Source of the DNA: Pseudomonas sp. ML96
GTDB lineage: Bacteria > Pseudomonadota > Gammaproteobacteria > Pseudomonadales > Pseudomonadaceae
Assembly: GCF_000761545.1 (NCBI RefSeq)
Contig: NZ_JPMY01000046.1
Span: 1-64,000, forward strand
Direction of reading: 5' to 3'
DNA: 64,000 bases
The notes beneath the pieces were generated by a model. The model was not told where the DNA came from and made no database searches. It saw only the letters and a program-made list of their open reading frames with translations. The position numbers and the translations under genes are program-made. Of the stretch, positions 1-8,580 are shown piece after piece (the first letter of the stretch is position 1; each line of letters begins with the position of its first letter).

Positions 1-1488
1 CTCGCCGGCACGCGCCGCCTCGATGGCCGCGTTGAGCGCCAGCAGGTTGGTCTGCTCGGCCACCGCGCGGATCACGTCCATCACGCTGCCGATCTTGTTG
101 CTCTCCTGCTGCAGCACCTGCATGGCCTGGGTGGAGCGATCCACCTCGCCGGCCAGGCGCTCGATCTGGCTGACCACCTCGGCCACCACGCGATCGCCCT
201 GGCGGGCTTCGCCGTCGGCCTCGTTGGCGGCCTGCGAGGCGCTCTCGGCGTTGCGCGCGACTTCCTGCACGGTGGCGGCCATCTCGTGCATGGCGGTGGC
301 CACCTGGTCGGTCTCGACCTTCTGCGTGTTGACCCCGGCGCGGGTCTGCTCGGTCACCGCGGACAGCTCCTCGGCGGCGCTGGCGATCTGGGTCACGCCG
401 TCGCGGATACCACCGATCAGCGCGCGCAGGCTCAGGCCCATGCGCTGCACGCCCTGCTGCAGCAGGCCCAGCTCGTCGCGGCGGGTGGTGTTGAGGTCGG
501 CGGTGAGGTCGCCGTCGGCGATGCGCTCGACTACGCTCAGGGTCTCGCGCAGCGGGCGGGTGATCTGGCGGGTGATGATCACCGCGGCCAGGCCGCCGAG
601 GACCAGCGCCAGCAGGGCGCTGATGGCCTGCAGCGACAGCGCGCGGGCGCTCTCTTCGTCGCGGCGCTCGAACTGGATCTTCATCAGCTCCTCGTCCAGC
701 TTGACGATGACCTGGCCCTGCTCGGTCATCTCGGCGCGAGCCTTGGTGATCTGCTCGACGGTGGCCTTGTACTGCTTCACCGCGGCCTCGTAGCGCGCCA
801 GTGCCTGGGTCGCGCCGGCGGTCAGCTCGGAGGCGAAGCTGTCATCGAGGCGCGCCACGGCGGCCTTGGCCTTCTCCAGTTGCTGCAGAGCCAGCTGCTC
901 GGACTTGGCGTCGGCATTGAAGATGAAGCCACGCACCTCGTAGCGCGCCATCAGCAGCTCTTCGCGGGCGATGCCCACGGCCTGGAAATCGGCGAAGCGA
1001 TCGGCATCGTCCGGGCGCTGCTGCACCGCGTTGGACAGCGCATCGAACGCCTGCAGCGCCGCCTGGGCGCTGCCGACCATGGCCTCACGTGCCGTGGCGC
1101 GGGCCTGGTAGCCGGCACGCATGGCTTCGAGCGACTGACGGTAATCGTCGATCACCTGGCCCTGCTGCTGCAGACGCTGCACGTTCTCCGGGCTCTTGAA
1201 GCGCGACGTGATGTCTTCCTGCAGCTTTTCGTAGTTGTTCAGCGAGGTCAGCACAGTCTGCCCAACGGTTTCGTCGCCGTTGGCCAGCATGTACTGCAGG
1301 CGGGTGACACGCAGCTTGGTCAGCTCGGAGTCGAGCGTGGCGATATCGCCCATCCAGTTGCTGCGGTTGATCAGGCCGCTGATGCTGTTCCAGCTGATCA
1401 GCGTCAGGGCCAGGGTGAGCACCAGCACCAGGCCGAAGCCCAGGCCGAGTTTGCGGGTAATGGAGAGGTTGCCAAACCAGGTTTGCAT
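1..1488 (-). CDS. Methyl-accepting chemotaxis protein, 3' end outside the window
   Basis: The minus frame is open from an ATG at 1488 to the window edge (496 codons, no stop seen). It encodes a short N-terminus (MQTWFGNLSITRKLGLGFGL), a first membrane segment around residues 13-33, a periplasmic helical sensor of about 250 residues, a second membrane segment near residue 290 followed by TRQITRPLRE (HAMP start), and a methyl-accepting region with the typical EQTNLLALNAAIEAARAGE stretch at the edge. This architecture belongs to inner-membrane chemoreceptors that signal through CheW/CheA. The end of the signalling hairpin and the second methylation helix lie outside the window. The ligand cannot be deduced. 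Adjacent genes give no chemotaxis context, so it is a stand-alone receptor. Confidence 0.9.
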   Translation of the reverse strand, partial: MQTWFGNLSITRKLGLGFGLVLVLTLALTLISWNSISGLINRSNWMGDIATLDSELTKLRVTRLQYMLANGDETVGQTVLTSLNNYEKLQEDITSRFKSPENVQRLQQQGQVIDDYRQSLEAMRAGYQARATAREAMVGSAQAALQAFDALSNAVQQRPDDADRFADFQAVGIAREELLMARYEVRGFIFNADAKSEQLALQQLEKAKAAVARLDDSFASELTAGATQALARYEAAVKQYKATVEQITKARAEMTEQGQVIVKLDEELMKIQFERRDEESARALSLQAISALLALVLGGLAAVIITRQITRPLRETLSVVERIADGDLTADLNTTRRDELGLLQQGVQRMGLSLRALIGGIRDGVTQIASAAEELSAVTEQTRAGVNTQKVETDQVATAMHEMAATVQEVARNAESASQAANEADGEARQGDRVVAEVVSQIERLAGEVDRSTQAMQVLQQESNKIGSVMDVIRAVAEQTNLLALNAAIEAARAGE

Positions 1489-1667
1489 AGAGAGGTCCCA
1501 AGAGATCGAAGTCCATGAACGACTGGGCTTGATTGTTCTTCTTGGGCCAGCCCCGCTGAGCTAACGCGCGCGGAGGCGCACTTGATCACAAATGGCCATC
1601 ATTTGCCAAGCCATTGGCGCCAGAGAATCATCGGTCTAAATGTGTCGAGCCAGGCGTTGGGCGCGAC

Positions 1668-1973
1668 TCAGGCTGGCTCCAGCACCCGCAAACGCACCTC
1701 GCGCACCCACTGCGCGGTGTCGCGCTGGAACTCCTGCACATGTGGCGAAGCCAGGTGCGCCTGCAGGTGCTTGAGGCTCTGCCACTGCTCATGCACCAGC
1801 AGCTCGTCGGCGTCCGCCACCTGCTCGGGCAGCCCGGCGGCGACAGCCAGCAACGGCCGGTAGGCGATGCAGCCGACCTCGCCCTGCACCCGCGCCTGCT
1901 GGGCCAGCAGCGCCTCCAGCACCGCCTGGCGCTGGCCCGGCTGGCAGCTGATCTGTGCGATCACCTCGATCAT
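1668..1973 (-). CDS. Antibiotic biosynthesis monooxygenase (ABM) domain protein, YgiN-like
   Basis: A 101-residue protein beginning MIEVIAQISC and containing the ABM-type pattern: an N-terminal beta strand, QRQAVLEALLAQQARVQGEVGCIAY, the HEQWQSLKHLQAHL block and a C-terminal strand. Small dimeric ABM proteins include quinol monooxygenases and heme-degrading enzymes; the substrate cannot be told from sequence. The start at 1973 is chosen because GAGGAGG lies just upstream on the minus strand; the frame continues upstream but without such a site. It is divergent from the LysR gene at 2120, so that regulator may control it, which is inference from position only. Confidence 0.8.
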   Translation of the reverse strand: MIEVIAQISCQPGQRQAVLEALLAQQARVQGEVGCIAYRPLLAVAAGLPEQVADADELLVHEQWQSLKHLQAHLASPHVQEFQRDTAQWVREVRLRVLEPA

Positions 1974-2119
1974 CGGACGTCCTCCTCGGCAGCCTCTACA
2001 GCTGTTGACCCCAGGCGCGCCGAATGGACTCCACCAGCGATTGCCGGGCGCCCGCGCGCCCGCCACACTCTTGCGCAGGGCTTCAGTAGTCCGCCCACTT
2101 CCTTGCCACGGAGTCACGA

Positions 2120-3034
2120 ATGAAGATCAGCCTCGACGAACTGCAGGCCTTCACCCAGGTAGTCGATGCCGGCTCCATCAGCGCCGCCGCCGAACACCTG
2201 GGGCAGACCGCCTCGGGCGTCAGCCGGGCGCTGGCGCGCCTGGAGGAGAAGCTCGAGGTGACCCTGCTGCGCCGTACCACCCGGCGCCTGGAACTGACCG
2301 AGGAGGGCGCCGCCTTCCTGATCCAGGCGCGGCGCATCCTCGATACGGTGGAAGAGGCCGAGGAGCAGATGAGCCTGCGCCGCCAGGCTCCCGCCGGGCG
2401 CCTGCGCGTGGATGCCGCCACGCCCTTCGTGCTGCACGTGCTGGTGCCACTGGTGGCCGGCTTCCGCCAGCGCTATCCGCAGATCGAGCTGGAGCTGACC
2501 AGCAACGAGCAGAACATCGACCTGCTGGAGCAACGCACCGACCTGGCCATCCGCATCGGCGCCCTGCGTGACTCCAGCCTGCACGCCCGCCCGCTCGGTT
2601 GCAGCCGCATCCGCGTGCTGGCCAGCCCGGCCTACCTGGCCGCGCGCGGCACGCCGCAAAGCCCGGCCGAGCTGGAGGGCCACGAGCTGCTCGGCTTCAC
2701 CCAGCTGGAGAACCTCAACACCTGGCCGCTGCGCAGCGCCCACGGCGATGGCCTGCCGATCGCGCCGACGCTGCGTGCCTCCAGCGGCGAGACCCTGCGC
2801 CACCTGGCGCTGGCCGGTGCCGGGCTGGTCTGCCTGTCGGACTTCATGACCGCCAGCGACCGCGCCAGCGGCGCGCTGGTCGAGGTGCTGGCCGAGTACA
2901 GCGTCGACAGCCGCCAGCCGGTCAACGCCGTGTACTACCGCAACACCGCGCTGGCAGCCCGCATCACCTGCTTCCTCGACTACCTCAGCCAGGCCATGGC
3001 TCAGAACCCCAGCGTGGCCGAGACCAAGAGCTGA
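2120..3034 (+). CDS. LysR-family transcriptional regulator
   Basis: A 304-residue protein with the LysR layout. An N-terminal winged helix-turn-helix comes first (LDELQAFTQVVDAGSISAAA, then SGVSRALARLEEKLEVTLLRR), followed by a substrate-binding domain from about residue 90 (GRLRVDAATPFVLHVLVPLV). The TLLRRTTRRLELTEEG stretch is typical of the CrgA/DsdC-like subgroup. LysR regulators usually act on a divergent gene, here the ABM monooxygenase at 1668-1973. The last 34 bases overlap the 3' end of the convergent TonB-dependent receptor gene, so both share coding DNA at their C-termini. Confidence 0.9.
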   Translation: MKISLDELQAFTQVVDAGSISAAAEHLGQTASGVSRALARLEEKLEVTLLRRTTRRLELTEEGAAFLIQARRILDTVEEAEEQMSLRRQAPAGRLRVDAATPFVLHVLVPLVAGFRQRYPQIELELTSNEQNIDLLEQRTDLAIRIGALRDSSLHARPLGCSRIRVLASPAYLAARGTPQSPAELEGHELLGFTQLENLNTWPLRSAHGDGLPIAPTLRASSGETLRHLALAGAGLVCLSDFMTASDRASGALVEVLAEYSVDSRQPVNAVYYRNTALAARITCFLDYLSQAMAQNPSVAETKS

Positions 3035-5370
3035 CGCGGCTCGCCGACCGAGACGTAGTTGCGGCTGGCGGCGGACGGGTAGTACTGGCGGTCGAACAGG
3101 TTCTTCACGTTCAGCTGCAGGCCGAGGTCGTGCTCGCCCAGGCGCGTGTCGTAGGCGACGAAGGCGTCGGCCACGGTGTAGGACGGCAGGTCGAAGGAAT
3201 CGGCCGCATCACCGGCGCGCTCGCCGACATAGCGGGCGCCGCCGCCCAGGCGCAGGCCGTCGCCGCCGAACAGCGGGCCGGCGTCGTACACCAGTGACAG
3301 CGCCGCGGTGTTCTTCGCCACGTTCTGCAGGCGATTGCCCTCGTACAGCGGGTCTTCGGTGACCTCGCCGTCGAGCCAGGCGTAGCTGCCGATCACACTC
3401 CAGCGCGCGCTGAGCTGGCCGCTGACGTCCAGCTCGATGCCGTGCGAGTTGACCTTGCCGGCCGCGCGGTTGAGCGTGTCGCCGTTACCCAGGTCCTGGG
3501 TCACCATGACGTTGCGCTTCTCGATGTCGAACAGCGCCAGGGTGGCGCTCAGGCGATCCGGGATATCCAGCTTGCCGCCGATTTCCCAGGACTTGCCTTC
3601 CTCGGCCGGCACCGACGAGTCGACCACGGCGATGCTGTCCAGCGGGGCGATGGTCGAGTTGGGTTTGAACGACTCGCTGTAGCTGGCGTACAGCGAGGCC
3701 TGCTCGTTGATCTTGTAGACCACGCCGCCACGCGGTACCCAGGTCTGGCCGTTGTTGTCGGTGTTGACGTCGAACGGCCGGCCGCGACCGGCGTACTGGT
3801 CGTAGACCATGAAGCGCCCGCCGGCGACCAGGATCCAGTGCTCGTCGAGGTGCCAGGAGTCCTGCACGAAGAACGAGTCGGTGCGCAGCAGGTCGGTCTG
3901 GTCGCTGGAAGCCGGGTCGGCCACGTCCGAGGGCTGCACCGTGCCGTACACCGGGTTGTACGGGTTGAGCACGCTGTTAGCGCCGCGGATCAGGTCGGCG
4001 CGGTAGATCTTGCGCTTCTCGCTGTCGATGCCGACCACCAGCTCGTGACGGAAGCCGCCCAGCTCGAAGTCGCCGAGCAGGCTGGTGGTGGCGAAGCTGT
4101 CGCTGCTGACCGCGCCGTGGGTGCCGTCGATGCGCCGGGTGACGCGACCGGTAGTGGCGTTGACGCTGGTCACCCGCGCCTGGTTGTCGTCGTAGGTCTC
4201 GCGGCTCCAGCCATAGGCGAAGTGGGCCTTCCAAGCCTCGTTGAGCTGGTGTTCGACGGCGAAGCGCCACAGGTCGGAGCGGCCCTCGGTGACGTTGAAT
4301 TCCTCGTCCAGGCGGCGGGTGTAGGGGATGTCCAGCGGCTTGTTGGTGCGCGGGTCGAGCGCCGTGCCACGGTCGAACGGCGTCTCGAATTCGCGGTGCT
4401 CGTAGGACAGGGTCACGCTGGTGTCTTCGCCGTACCAGGCCACGGACGGTGCCACCAGGGTCTGGCGATACTGGCCGAAGTCGCGCCAGTACTCGTTGTC
4501 GTCGTGGTCGAGGATCAGCCGGTAGGCGAAGCCGTTGTCGCCCAGCGCGCCCGTGCTGTCGAGGGTGCCGCCGCTGCCCTGCTTGCCGTGGGCGAAGGCC
4601 GAGGCGCGCGCGGTCAGCTGGTTGGCCGCCTGCAGCTGCGGCTTCTTGCTCACCACGTTGACCACGCCGCCTGGGTCCTGGATGCCATACAGCAGCGAGG
4701 CCGTGCCCTTGAGCACCTCGACCCGCTCGGCGGTGGCGCCGAGGTTGCGGCCGAGGATCGACGGCAGGCCGTCGCGCATGATCGAACCGTCGCGGTTGTC
4801 ACCGAAGCCGCGCTTGATCACCGCGTCCTGGGTGCTGCCCAGGGTGTTGGCCTGGGTGATGCCGCTGATGTTGCCCAGCGCCTCGTCGAGGTTGAGCGGC
4901 TGCTTGTCGTTCAGTACCTGCTCGCTGACGCTGGCCACCGCCTGGGCGCTATCCAGGTTGCTGGCGCCGCTGCGCAGCACGCCGGGGTTGCTGGTGGCCT
5001 GGTAGCTGCGCAGAGCGCTGGACTGGATATCGGTCTCCTCCAGCTGCACGCCCGGCTGCGGCACCAGCAGGTAGCTGTCGTCGCCCTGCGCCTGCACCGC
5101 CAGGCCCTGGCCACGCAGCAGCTCGGCCAGGCCATCGGCGCTGTCGTAGCGGCCATACAGGCCATCGCTGCGCCGGCCATCGGTGAGCGCGGCGTTGCCG
5201 ATCAGGATGATCCCGGCTTGCTCGGCGAATTGCGCCAGCTGGGCGGTCAGGTCGCCGGGGGCGATGCTGTACTGGCGCGCCTCGGCCAGGCCGAACGGCG
5301 CATGAGTGCCGGCGGCGAGGGCGCAGGCGAGGACGAGAGGGCGCAGGGAGAAGGGTGAAGATCGGCTCAT
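3001..5370 (-). CDS. TonB-dependent siderophore receptor with N-terminal signalling domain
   Basis: A 789-residue outer-membrane receptor. It has a signal peptide (MSRSSPFSLRPLVLACALAAG), then a secretin/TonB short N-terminal (STN) domain at about residues 32-105 (RQYSIAPGDLTAQLAQFAEQ), a plug domain (from about residue 145; GSIMRDGLPSILGRN, VEVLKGTASLLYGIQDPGG) and a 22-strand-type barrel ending in LLVSATLGF with terminal Phe. The STN domain marks a transducer receptor: ferric-siderophore binding is passed to the FecR-like protein and then to the FecI-like sigma factor encoded immediately upstream on the same strand (5457-6975). The plug and DPGGVVNVVSKKP motif fit the FpvA/FhuE/FoxA class of siderophore receptors; the siderophore is unknown and is probably a xenosiderophore, since no biosynthesis genes are present. 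Expression is expected under iron limitation. Confidence 0.92.
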   Translation of the reverse strand: MSRSSPFSLRPLVLACALAAGTHAPFGLAEARQYSIAPGDLTAQLAQFAEQAGIILIGNAALTDGRRSDGLYGRYDSADGLAELLRGQGLAVQAQGDDSYLLVPQPGVQLEETDIQSSALRSYQATSNPGVLRSGASNLDSAQAVASVSEQVLNDKQPLNLDEALGNISGITQANTLGSTQDAVIKRGFGDNRDGSIMRDGLPSILGRNLGATAERVEVLKGTASLLYGIQDPGGVVNVVSKKPQLQAANQLTARASAFAHGKQGSGGTLDSTGALGDNGFAYRLILDHDDNEYWRDFGQYRQTLVAPSVAWYGEDTSVTLSYEHREFETPFDRGTALDPRTNKPLDIPYTRRLDEEFNVTEGRSDLWRFAVEHQLNEAWKAHFAYGWSRETYDDNQARVTSVNATTGRVTRRIDGTHGAVSSDSFATTSLLGDFELGGFRHELVVGIDSEKRKIYRADLIRGANSVLNPYNPVYGTVQPSDVADPASSDQTDLLRTDSFFVQDSWHLDEHWILVAGGRFMVYDQYAGRGRPFDVNTDNNGQTWVPRGGVVYKINEQASLYASYSESFKPNSTIAPLDSIAVVDSSVPAEEGKSWEIGGKLDIPDRLSATLALFDIEKRNVMVTQDLGNGDTLNRAAGKVNSHGIELDVSGQLSARWSVIGSYAWLDGEVTEDPLYEGNRLQNVAKNTAALSLVYDAGPLFGGDGLRLGGGARYVGERAGDAADSFDLPSYTVADAFVAYDTRLGEHDLGLQLNVKNLFDRQYYPSAASRNYVSVGEPRQLLVSATLGF

Positions 5371-5456
5371 GGGTGGGGCTTCCAGGTCATTTACCCTCTA
5401 CACCGAGTGGCGCGCCGAAAAGGGGAACCGCCCTGGCGAAAGTTTTTGCGCAGGGT

Positions 5457-6428
5457 TCAGGCGCGCGCCTCGATGCTCACCCACCAGGGCAGCGGCCGGC
5501 TGATGCGCACCGGCAACACCTGCGGCAGCAATTCCAGGGCGCGGTCGCTATCGGCCAGGGGGAAGCTGCCGACCAGCTTGAGCTGCGCCACCTCCGGGCT
5601 GCAACCGAGGTAGCCATGCCGTTGCCGGCCAAGGTCCTCGACCAGGCGCCACAGCGGCGTACCGTCGGCGACGAACACGCCCTGCACCCAGGAGCGTCGC
5701 GCCGGCTCGGCCGCCTGCAGGGCGCCGAAGCCCGTACTGGTGAGCTGCAGCTGGCTGCCCGCCTCGACCAGCCGCCGCGTGCCGCGCAGGTCCTGCAACG
5801 CGGCCTGGCCGTCGAACACGCTGAGGCACAGGCCATCGCGTCGCAGGCAGATACCCAGGGTCGCCTGGGCGCTTTCCACCCAGCCCAGCTCGGTCGCCAC
5901 CCGCAACGGCCCGCGGCCATCGCGCGGCACCTGCAACAGAATCTCGCCGGCGCGCAGGTCCAGGCGCCGTTGCACGCCGGTGTAGGCCAGGTCGACCGCC
6001 GACAGGCTGTTCAGCCAGAGTTTTCCGCCATCCGGCAGGCCCAGCTCGCGGCGCTCGCCGACGGCGGTGGCCTGGTCGGCCAGGGCCGCCTGCAGATGCT
6101 CACCAAGCACCGTGTCACGGGCGCCACGCCAGGCCAGCGCGCTGCCAACCGCCAGCAGACCCAGTGAGAGCAGGGCGCGGCGACGGCTAAGCGGTGTGCG
6201 TGCCGGCGCCTGCAGGGCATCGAAGGCGGCGCCGCGACCTTCGCCCTGGCGGAACGGGGCGAAGCGCTCGCCGACCCGACTGACCACTGCCCAGGCCTGG
6301 CGATGCTCGGGGCGGCGATCCAGCCACTCGCGCCAGGCCGCCTGCTCGGCTTCGCCGGCCTCGCCATCGAACAGGCGGGCGTACCAGTCGGCGGCCTGTT
6401 GCAGCTGTTCGTAACCGGCGTCGTTCAT
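5457..6428 (-). CDS. FecR-like anti-sigma / sigma regulator protein
   Basis: A 323-residue protein with an N-terminal cytoplasmic region (ADWYARLFDGEAGEAEQAAW, the DUF4880/FecR N-terminal pattern), one membrane segment around residues 90-107 (RALLSLGLLAVGSALAW) and a periplasmic FecR domain (ELGLPDGGKLWLNSLSAVDL). It relays occupancy of the TonB receptor to the FecI-type sigma factor. The ATG at 6428 is preferred because GGGGAGGT sits about 6 bases upstream; an in-frame ATG 15 bases earlier lies inside the sigma gene without such a site. It starts one base after the sigma stop codon, indicating translational coupling, and is followed by the receptor gene. Confidence 0.9.
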   Translation of the reverse strand: MNDAGYEQLQQAADWYARLFDGEAGEAEQAAWREWLDRRPEHRQAWAVVSRVGERFAPFRQGEGRGAAFDALQAPARTPLSRRRALLSLGLLAVGSALAWRGARDTVLGEHLQAALADQATAVGERRELGLPDGGKLWLNSLSAVDLAYTGVQRRLDLRAGEILLQVPRDGRGPLRVATELGWVESAQATLGICLRRDGLCLSVFDGQAALQDLRGTRRLVEAGSQLQLTSTGFGALQAAEPARRSWVQGVFVADGTPLWRLVEDLGRQRHGYLGCSPEVAQLKLVGSFPLADSDRALELLPQVLPVRISRPLPWWVSIEARA

Positions 6429-6429
6429 C

Positions 6430-6975
6430 TCAGACCTCCCCATCCAGCAGGCCGGCTTCGAGCAACGCGCACTGCAACATGGCGCGGGCCATGTACTTCT
6501 TCACCATGCGTTCGGAGATGCCCAGGCGCTCGCCGATCTCGCGGTAGCCGTAGCCATGGATCTGCGCCAGCAGGAATACCGTGCGTGCCTTGGCCGGCAA
6601 GCGCCGCAGCATGGCGTCGATCTCGCACAGTGCCTCGATCAGCATCACCCGCTGCTCGGCGGACGGCGCGAAGACCTCCGGCTGCGCGGCCAGGGCCTGC
6701 AGCCAGGCCTGTTCGATCTGCTGGCGGCGCCAGCGGTCGATGCACAGGCCCCGCGCCACGGTGCAGAGGAAGGCGCGGGCGTCGCCGGCACTGGCGAAGC
6801 CACGCGGCTTGAGCAGCAGGCGGACGAAGGTGTCCTGCGCCAGGTCGGCGGCATCGGCGTGATCGAAGGCATGCCCGAAGCGCCGCTGCAGCCACTGGTA
6901 CAGCCAGCCGTGATGCTGGCGGTAGAGCGTGGCGACGGCGTCCGGCGCGACGGGTTGGGAAAGGAGAGTGGTCAC
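6430..6975 (-). CDS. FecI-like extracytoplasmic-function RNA polymerase sigma factor
   Basis: ECF sigma factor with region 2 (LYRQHHGWLYQWLQRRFGHA, then DLAQDTFVRLL and DRWRRQQIEQAWL) and region 4 (LPAKARTVFLLAQIHGYGYR, ISERMVKKYMARAM). It should direct transcription of the receptor gene and is controlled by the FecR-like protein that follows. I choose the GTG at 6975 (181 codons) because an in-frame ATG at 7047 would place a probable Fur box (7007-7025) inside the coding region; the ribosome site of either start is weak, so the N-terminus is uncertain. The divergent gene at 7126 shares this promoter region. Confidence 0.85.
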   Translation of the reverse strand: MTTLLSQPVAPDAVATLYRQHHGWLYQWLQRRFGHAFDHADAADLAQDTFVRLLLKPRGFASAGDARAFLCTVARGLCIDRWRRQQIEQAWLQALAAQPEVFAPSAEQRVMLIEALCEIDAMLRRLPAKARTVFLLAQIHGYGYREIGERLGISERMVKKYMARAMLQCALLEAGLLDGEV

Positions 6976-7006
6976 CGGACTGCCGACACGAAGATGGGAA
7001 TTAGTC

Positions 7007-7025
7007 GCAAATGATAAGCCATTGC
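7007..7025. promoter_or_regulatory. Probable Fur box upstream of the iron sigma-factor gene
   Basis: The sequence GCAAATGATAAGCCATTGC matches the classical 19-bp Fur consensus GATAATGATAATCATTATC at 12 positions, including an unbroken AATGATAA core. FecI-type sigma genes in pseudomonads are generally Fur-repressed, and this site lies just upstream of the preferred GTG start. The match is by eye; no scoring matrix was run. Confidence 0.55.
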
Positions 7026-7064
7026 GCAGGTCATTCGTAAGACCCATCGGTCATTGCGCTTGCC

Positions 7065-7118
7065 TTATGAAATTCCTTGTGAGATTTTTCATGAAATTAA
7101 CAACAACAAATTTCATGA
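7065..7118. promoter_or_regulatory. Three operator-like ATGA motifs at 24-bp spacing
   Basis: Three related motifs precede the polyamine oxidase gene: TTATGAAATT (7065-7074), TTTCATGAAA (7088-7097, a perfect palindrome) and TTTCATGA (7111-7118). Their ATGA cores begin at 7067, 7091 and 7115, exactly 24 bp apart, so they lie on nearly the same face of the helix. A binding array for the XRE-cupin regulator encoded downstream (8581) is the natural candidate, by analogy with PuuR; that assignment is inference. Confidence 0.5.
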
Positions 7119-7125
7119 GGCGGTC

Positions 7126-8412
7126 ATGTTCAAGCAGTCAGCCCAGCACATCGGCACCTACTACGCCGGCACCTATGGCCAGATTCCGCTGCGCCCGCAC
7201 CTGCAGGAGTCGCTCGACTGCGACGTGATCATCGTCGGCGCCGGCTTCAGCGGCCTGCACACCGGCCTGCGCCTGGCCCTGGCCGGCAAGAAGGTGGTTC
7301 TGCTGGAAGCCAGCCGCCTGGCCTGGGCCGCCTCCGGGCGCAACGGTGGCCAGGCCCTGCCCGGCTGGTCCTGCGATATGCCGCCGCTGGAGAAGGCCCT
7401 CGGCACCGAGCGCGCCCGCCTGCTGTGGGACAGCATGGTCTGGGCCGCCGAGGAGATGCGCGAGCTGCCCGAGCGCCACGGCTTCGACATCGACTACCGC
7501 AGCGGCGCCCTCTACACCGCCGTGCTGCCACGCCGCGCACGCCTGCTGCAGGAGAACCTGGAAGAGGCCGAGCAGAAGTACGGCTACCAGCGGCTCAGCT
7601 TCATTGCACAAAAGGACCTGCCGCAGTGGATCGCCAGCCCGCGCTACCTGGCCGCGCTGCATGACTCCGGCGCCGCCCACCTCAACCCGCTGAAGCTGGC
7701 CCAGGGCCTGGCCGGCGCCATCGAGGCCGCCGGCGGGCGCATCTTCGAACAGAGCAAGGCACTGGACTGGCAGGAGACCAACAACGGCTACTCCGTGCGC
7801 TGCGAGCACGGCGAGGTGCGCGGCGACGTGCTGGTACTGGCCTGCAACGCCTACATCGACGGCCTCGACCGCGAGCTGTCGAAGCGCCTGCTGCCGGTCG
7901 GCTCCTATCAGGTGGCCACCGCGCCGCTCGATCCCGAACTGGCCCACTCGCTGCTGCCACGCGGCACCTGCGCCATCGACAACCAGTTCGTCCCCGACTA
8001 CTTCCGCGTCACCCCGGACAACCGCCTGCTGTTCGGCGGCGGCTGCACCTACCTCGGCGGCATCCCCAAGGACGTACCGGCAGCCACCCGGCCCTACCTG
8101 GAGCGGGTGTTCCCGCAGCTGCGCGGGGTACAGATCGACTACGGCTGGGGCGGGCATATCGACTGCACCATGCCGCGCACCCCGGACGTCGGCCGCCAGG
8201 GCCAGAAGTATTGGCTGCAGGGCTTCTCCGGCCACGGCATCCTGCCGACCCTGGCCGCGGCCCGCGCGGTCAGCGACGCCATCCTCGGCCAGGACCAGCT
8301 GCTCGGCTTGTACCAGGGCCTGGATAACCCACGCTTCCCCGGCGGCGACCTGCTGGCCGCGCCTATCGAGGCGGTGGGCAAGGCCTGGTACCGTCTGCGC
8401 GACTTCATCTGA
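7126..8412 (+). CDS. FAD-dependent oxidoreductase, gamma-glutamylputrescine oxidase-like
   Basis: A 428-residue DAO-family flavoprotein. The ADP-binding betaalphabeta fold is clear near residue 32 (CDVIIVGAGFSGLHTGLRLA), followed by LLEASRLAWAASGRNGGQ, and the C-terminal substrate/FAD segment contains YWLQGFSGHGILPTLAAARA. This matches PuuB/PauB-type enzymes that oxidise gamma-glutamyl polyamines, producing an aldehyde, ammonia and hydrogen peroxide. The start at 7126 follows a GAGG at 7117-7120; an upstream in-frame ATG at 7054 would give an N-terminus unlike the family. It is followed by a PuuR-like regulator and a PuuA-like ligase, which supports polyamine catabolism. Confidence 0.88.
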   Translation: MFKQSAQHIGTYYAGTYGQIPLRPHLQESLDCDVIIVGAGFSGLHTGLRLALAGKKVVLLEASRLAWAASGRNGGQALPGWSCDMPPLEKALGTERARLLWDSMVWAAEEMRELPERHGFDIDYRSGALYTAVLPRRARLLQENLEEAEQKYGYQRLSFIAQKDLPQWIASPRYLAALHDSGAAHLNPLKLAQGLAGAIEAAGGRIFEQSKALDWQETNNGYSVRCEHGEVRGDVLVLACNAYIDGLDRELSKRLLPVGSYQVATAPLDPELAHSLLPRGTCAIDNQFVPDYFRVTPDNRLLFGGGCTYLGGIPKDVPAATRPYLERVFPQLRGVQIDYGWGGHIDCTMPRTPDVGRQGQKYWLQGFSGHGILPTLAAARAVSDAILGQDQLLGLYQGLDNPRFPGGDLLAAPIEAVGKAWYRLRDFI

Positions 8413-8574
8413 CGTCTGTCCACAAGCTGCTGCGCTCGGAGATGCTGCGTTGAAACCCGCCTCGGAATGCTCATTTACCACTCGTAAACTCGCGTGCGAG
8501 CCCAGTCCGTTCCTCGGCGCGTTTCGCCTTGCCTCTCCTTCGCTCGCGACGCCTGTGAACAGACTCAAAAGGAA
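8413..8574. repeat. Intergenic palindromic dispersed repeat, copy 1
   Basis: This gap carries a degenerate palindromic unit. The ends read CTGTCCACAAGC (8417-8428) and GCCTGTGAACAG (about 8551-8562), which are imperfect inverted repeats, and the centre has TTTAC-N5-GTAAA. It shares the blocks GCTGCG, GTTGAAA, CGGAATGCTCATT and TTTCGCCTTGC with the reverse complement of 16437-16560. The two copies therefore belong to one dispersed, probably non-coding repeat family of the REP/MITE kind. No transposase is nearby. Confidence 0.65.
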
Positions 8575-8580
8575 ATGACC

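Noticed and set aside
3442..5358. A 638-codon plus-strand frame opposite the TonB receptor
   Set aside because: Low-complexity Val/Ala/Gly-rich translation typical of high-GC antisense frames.
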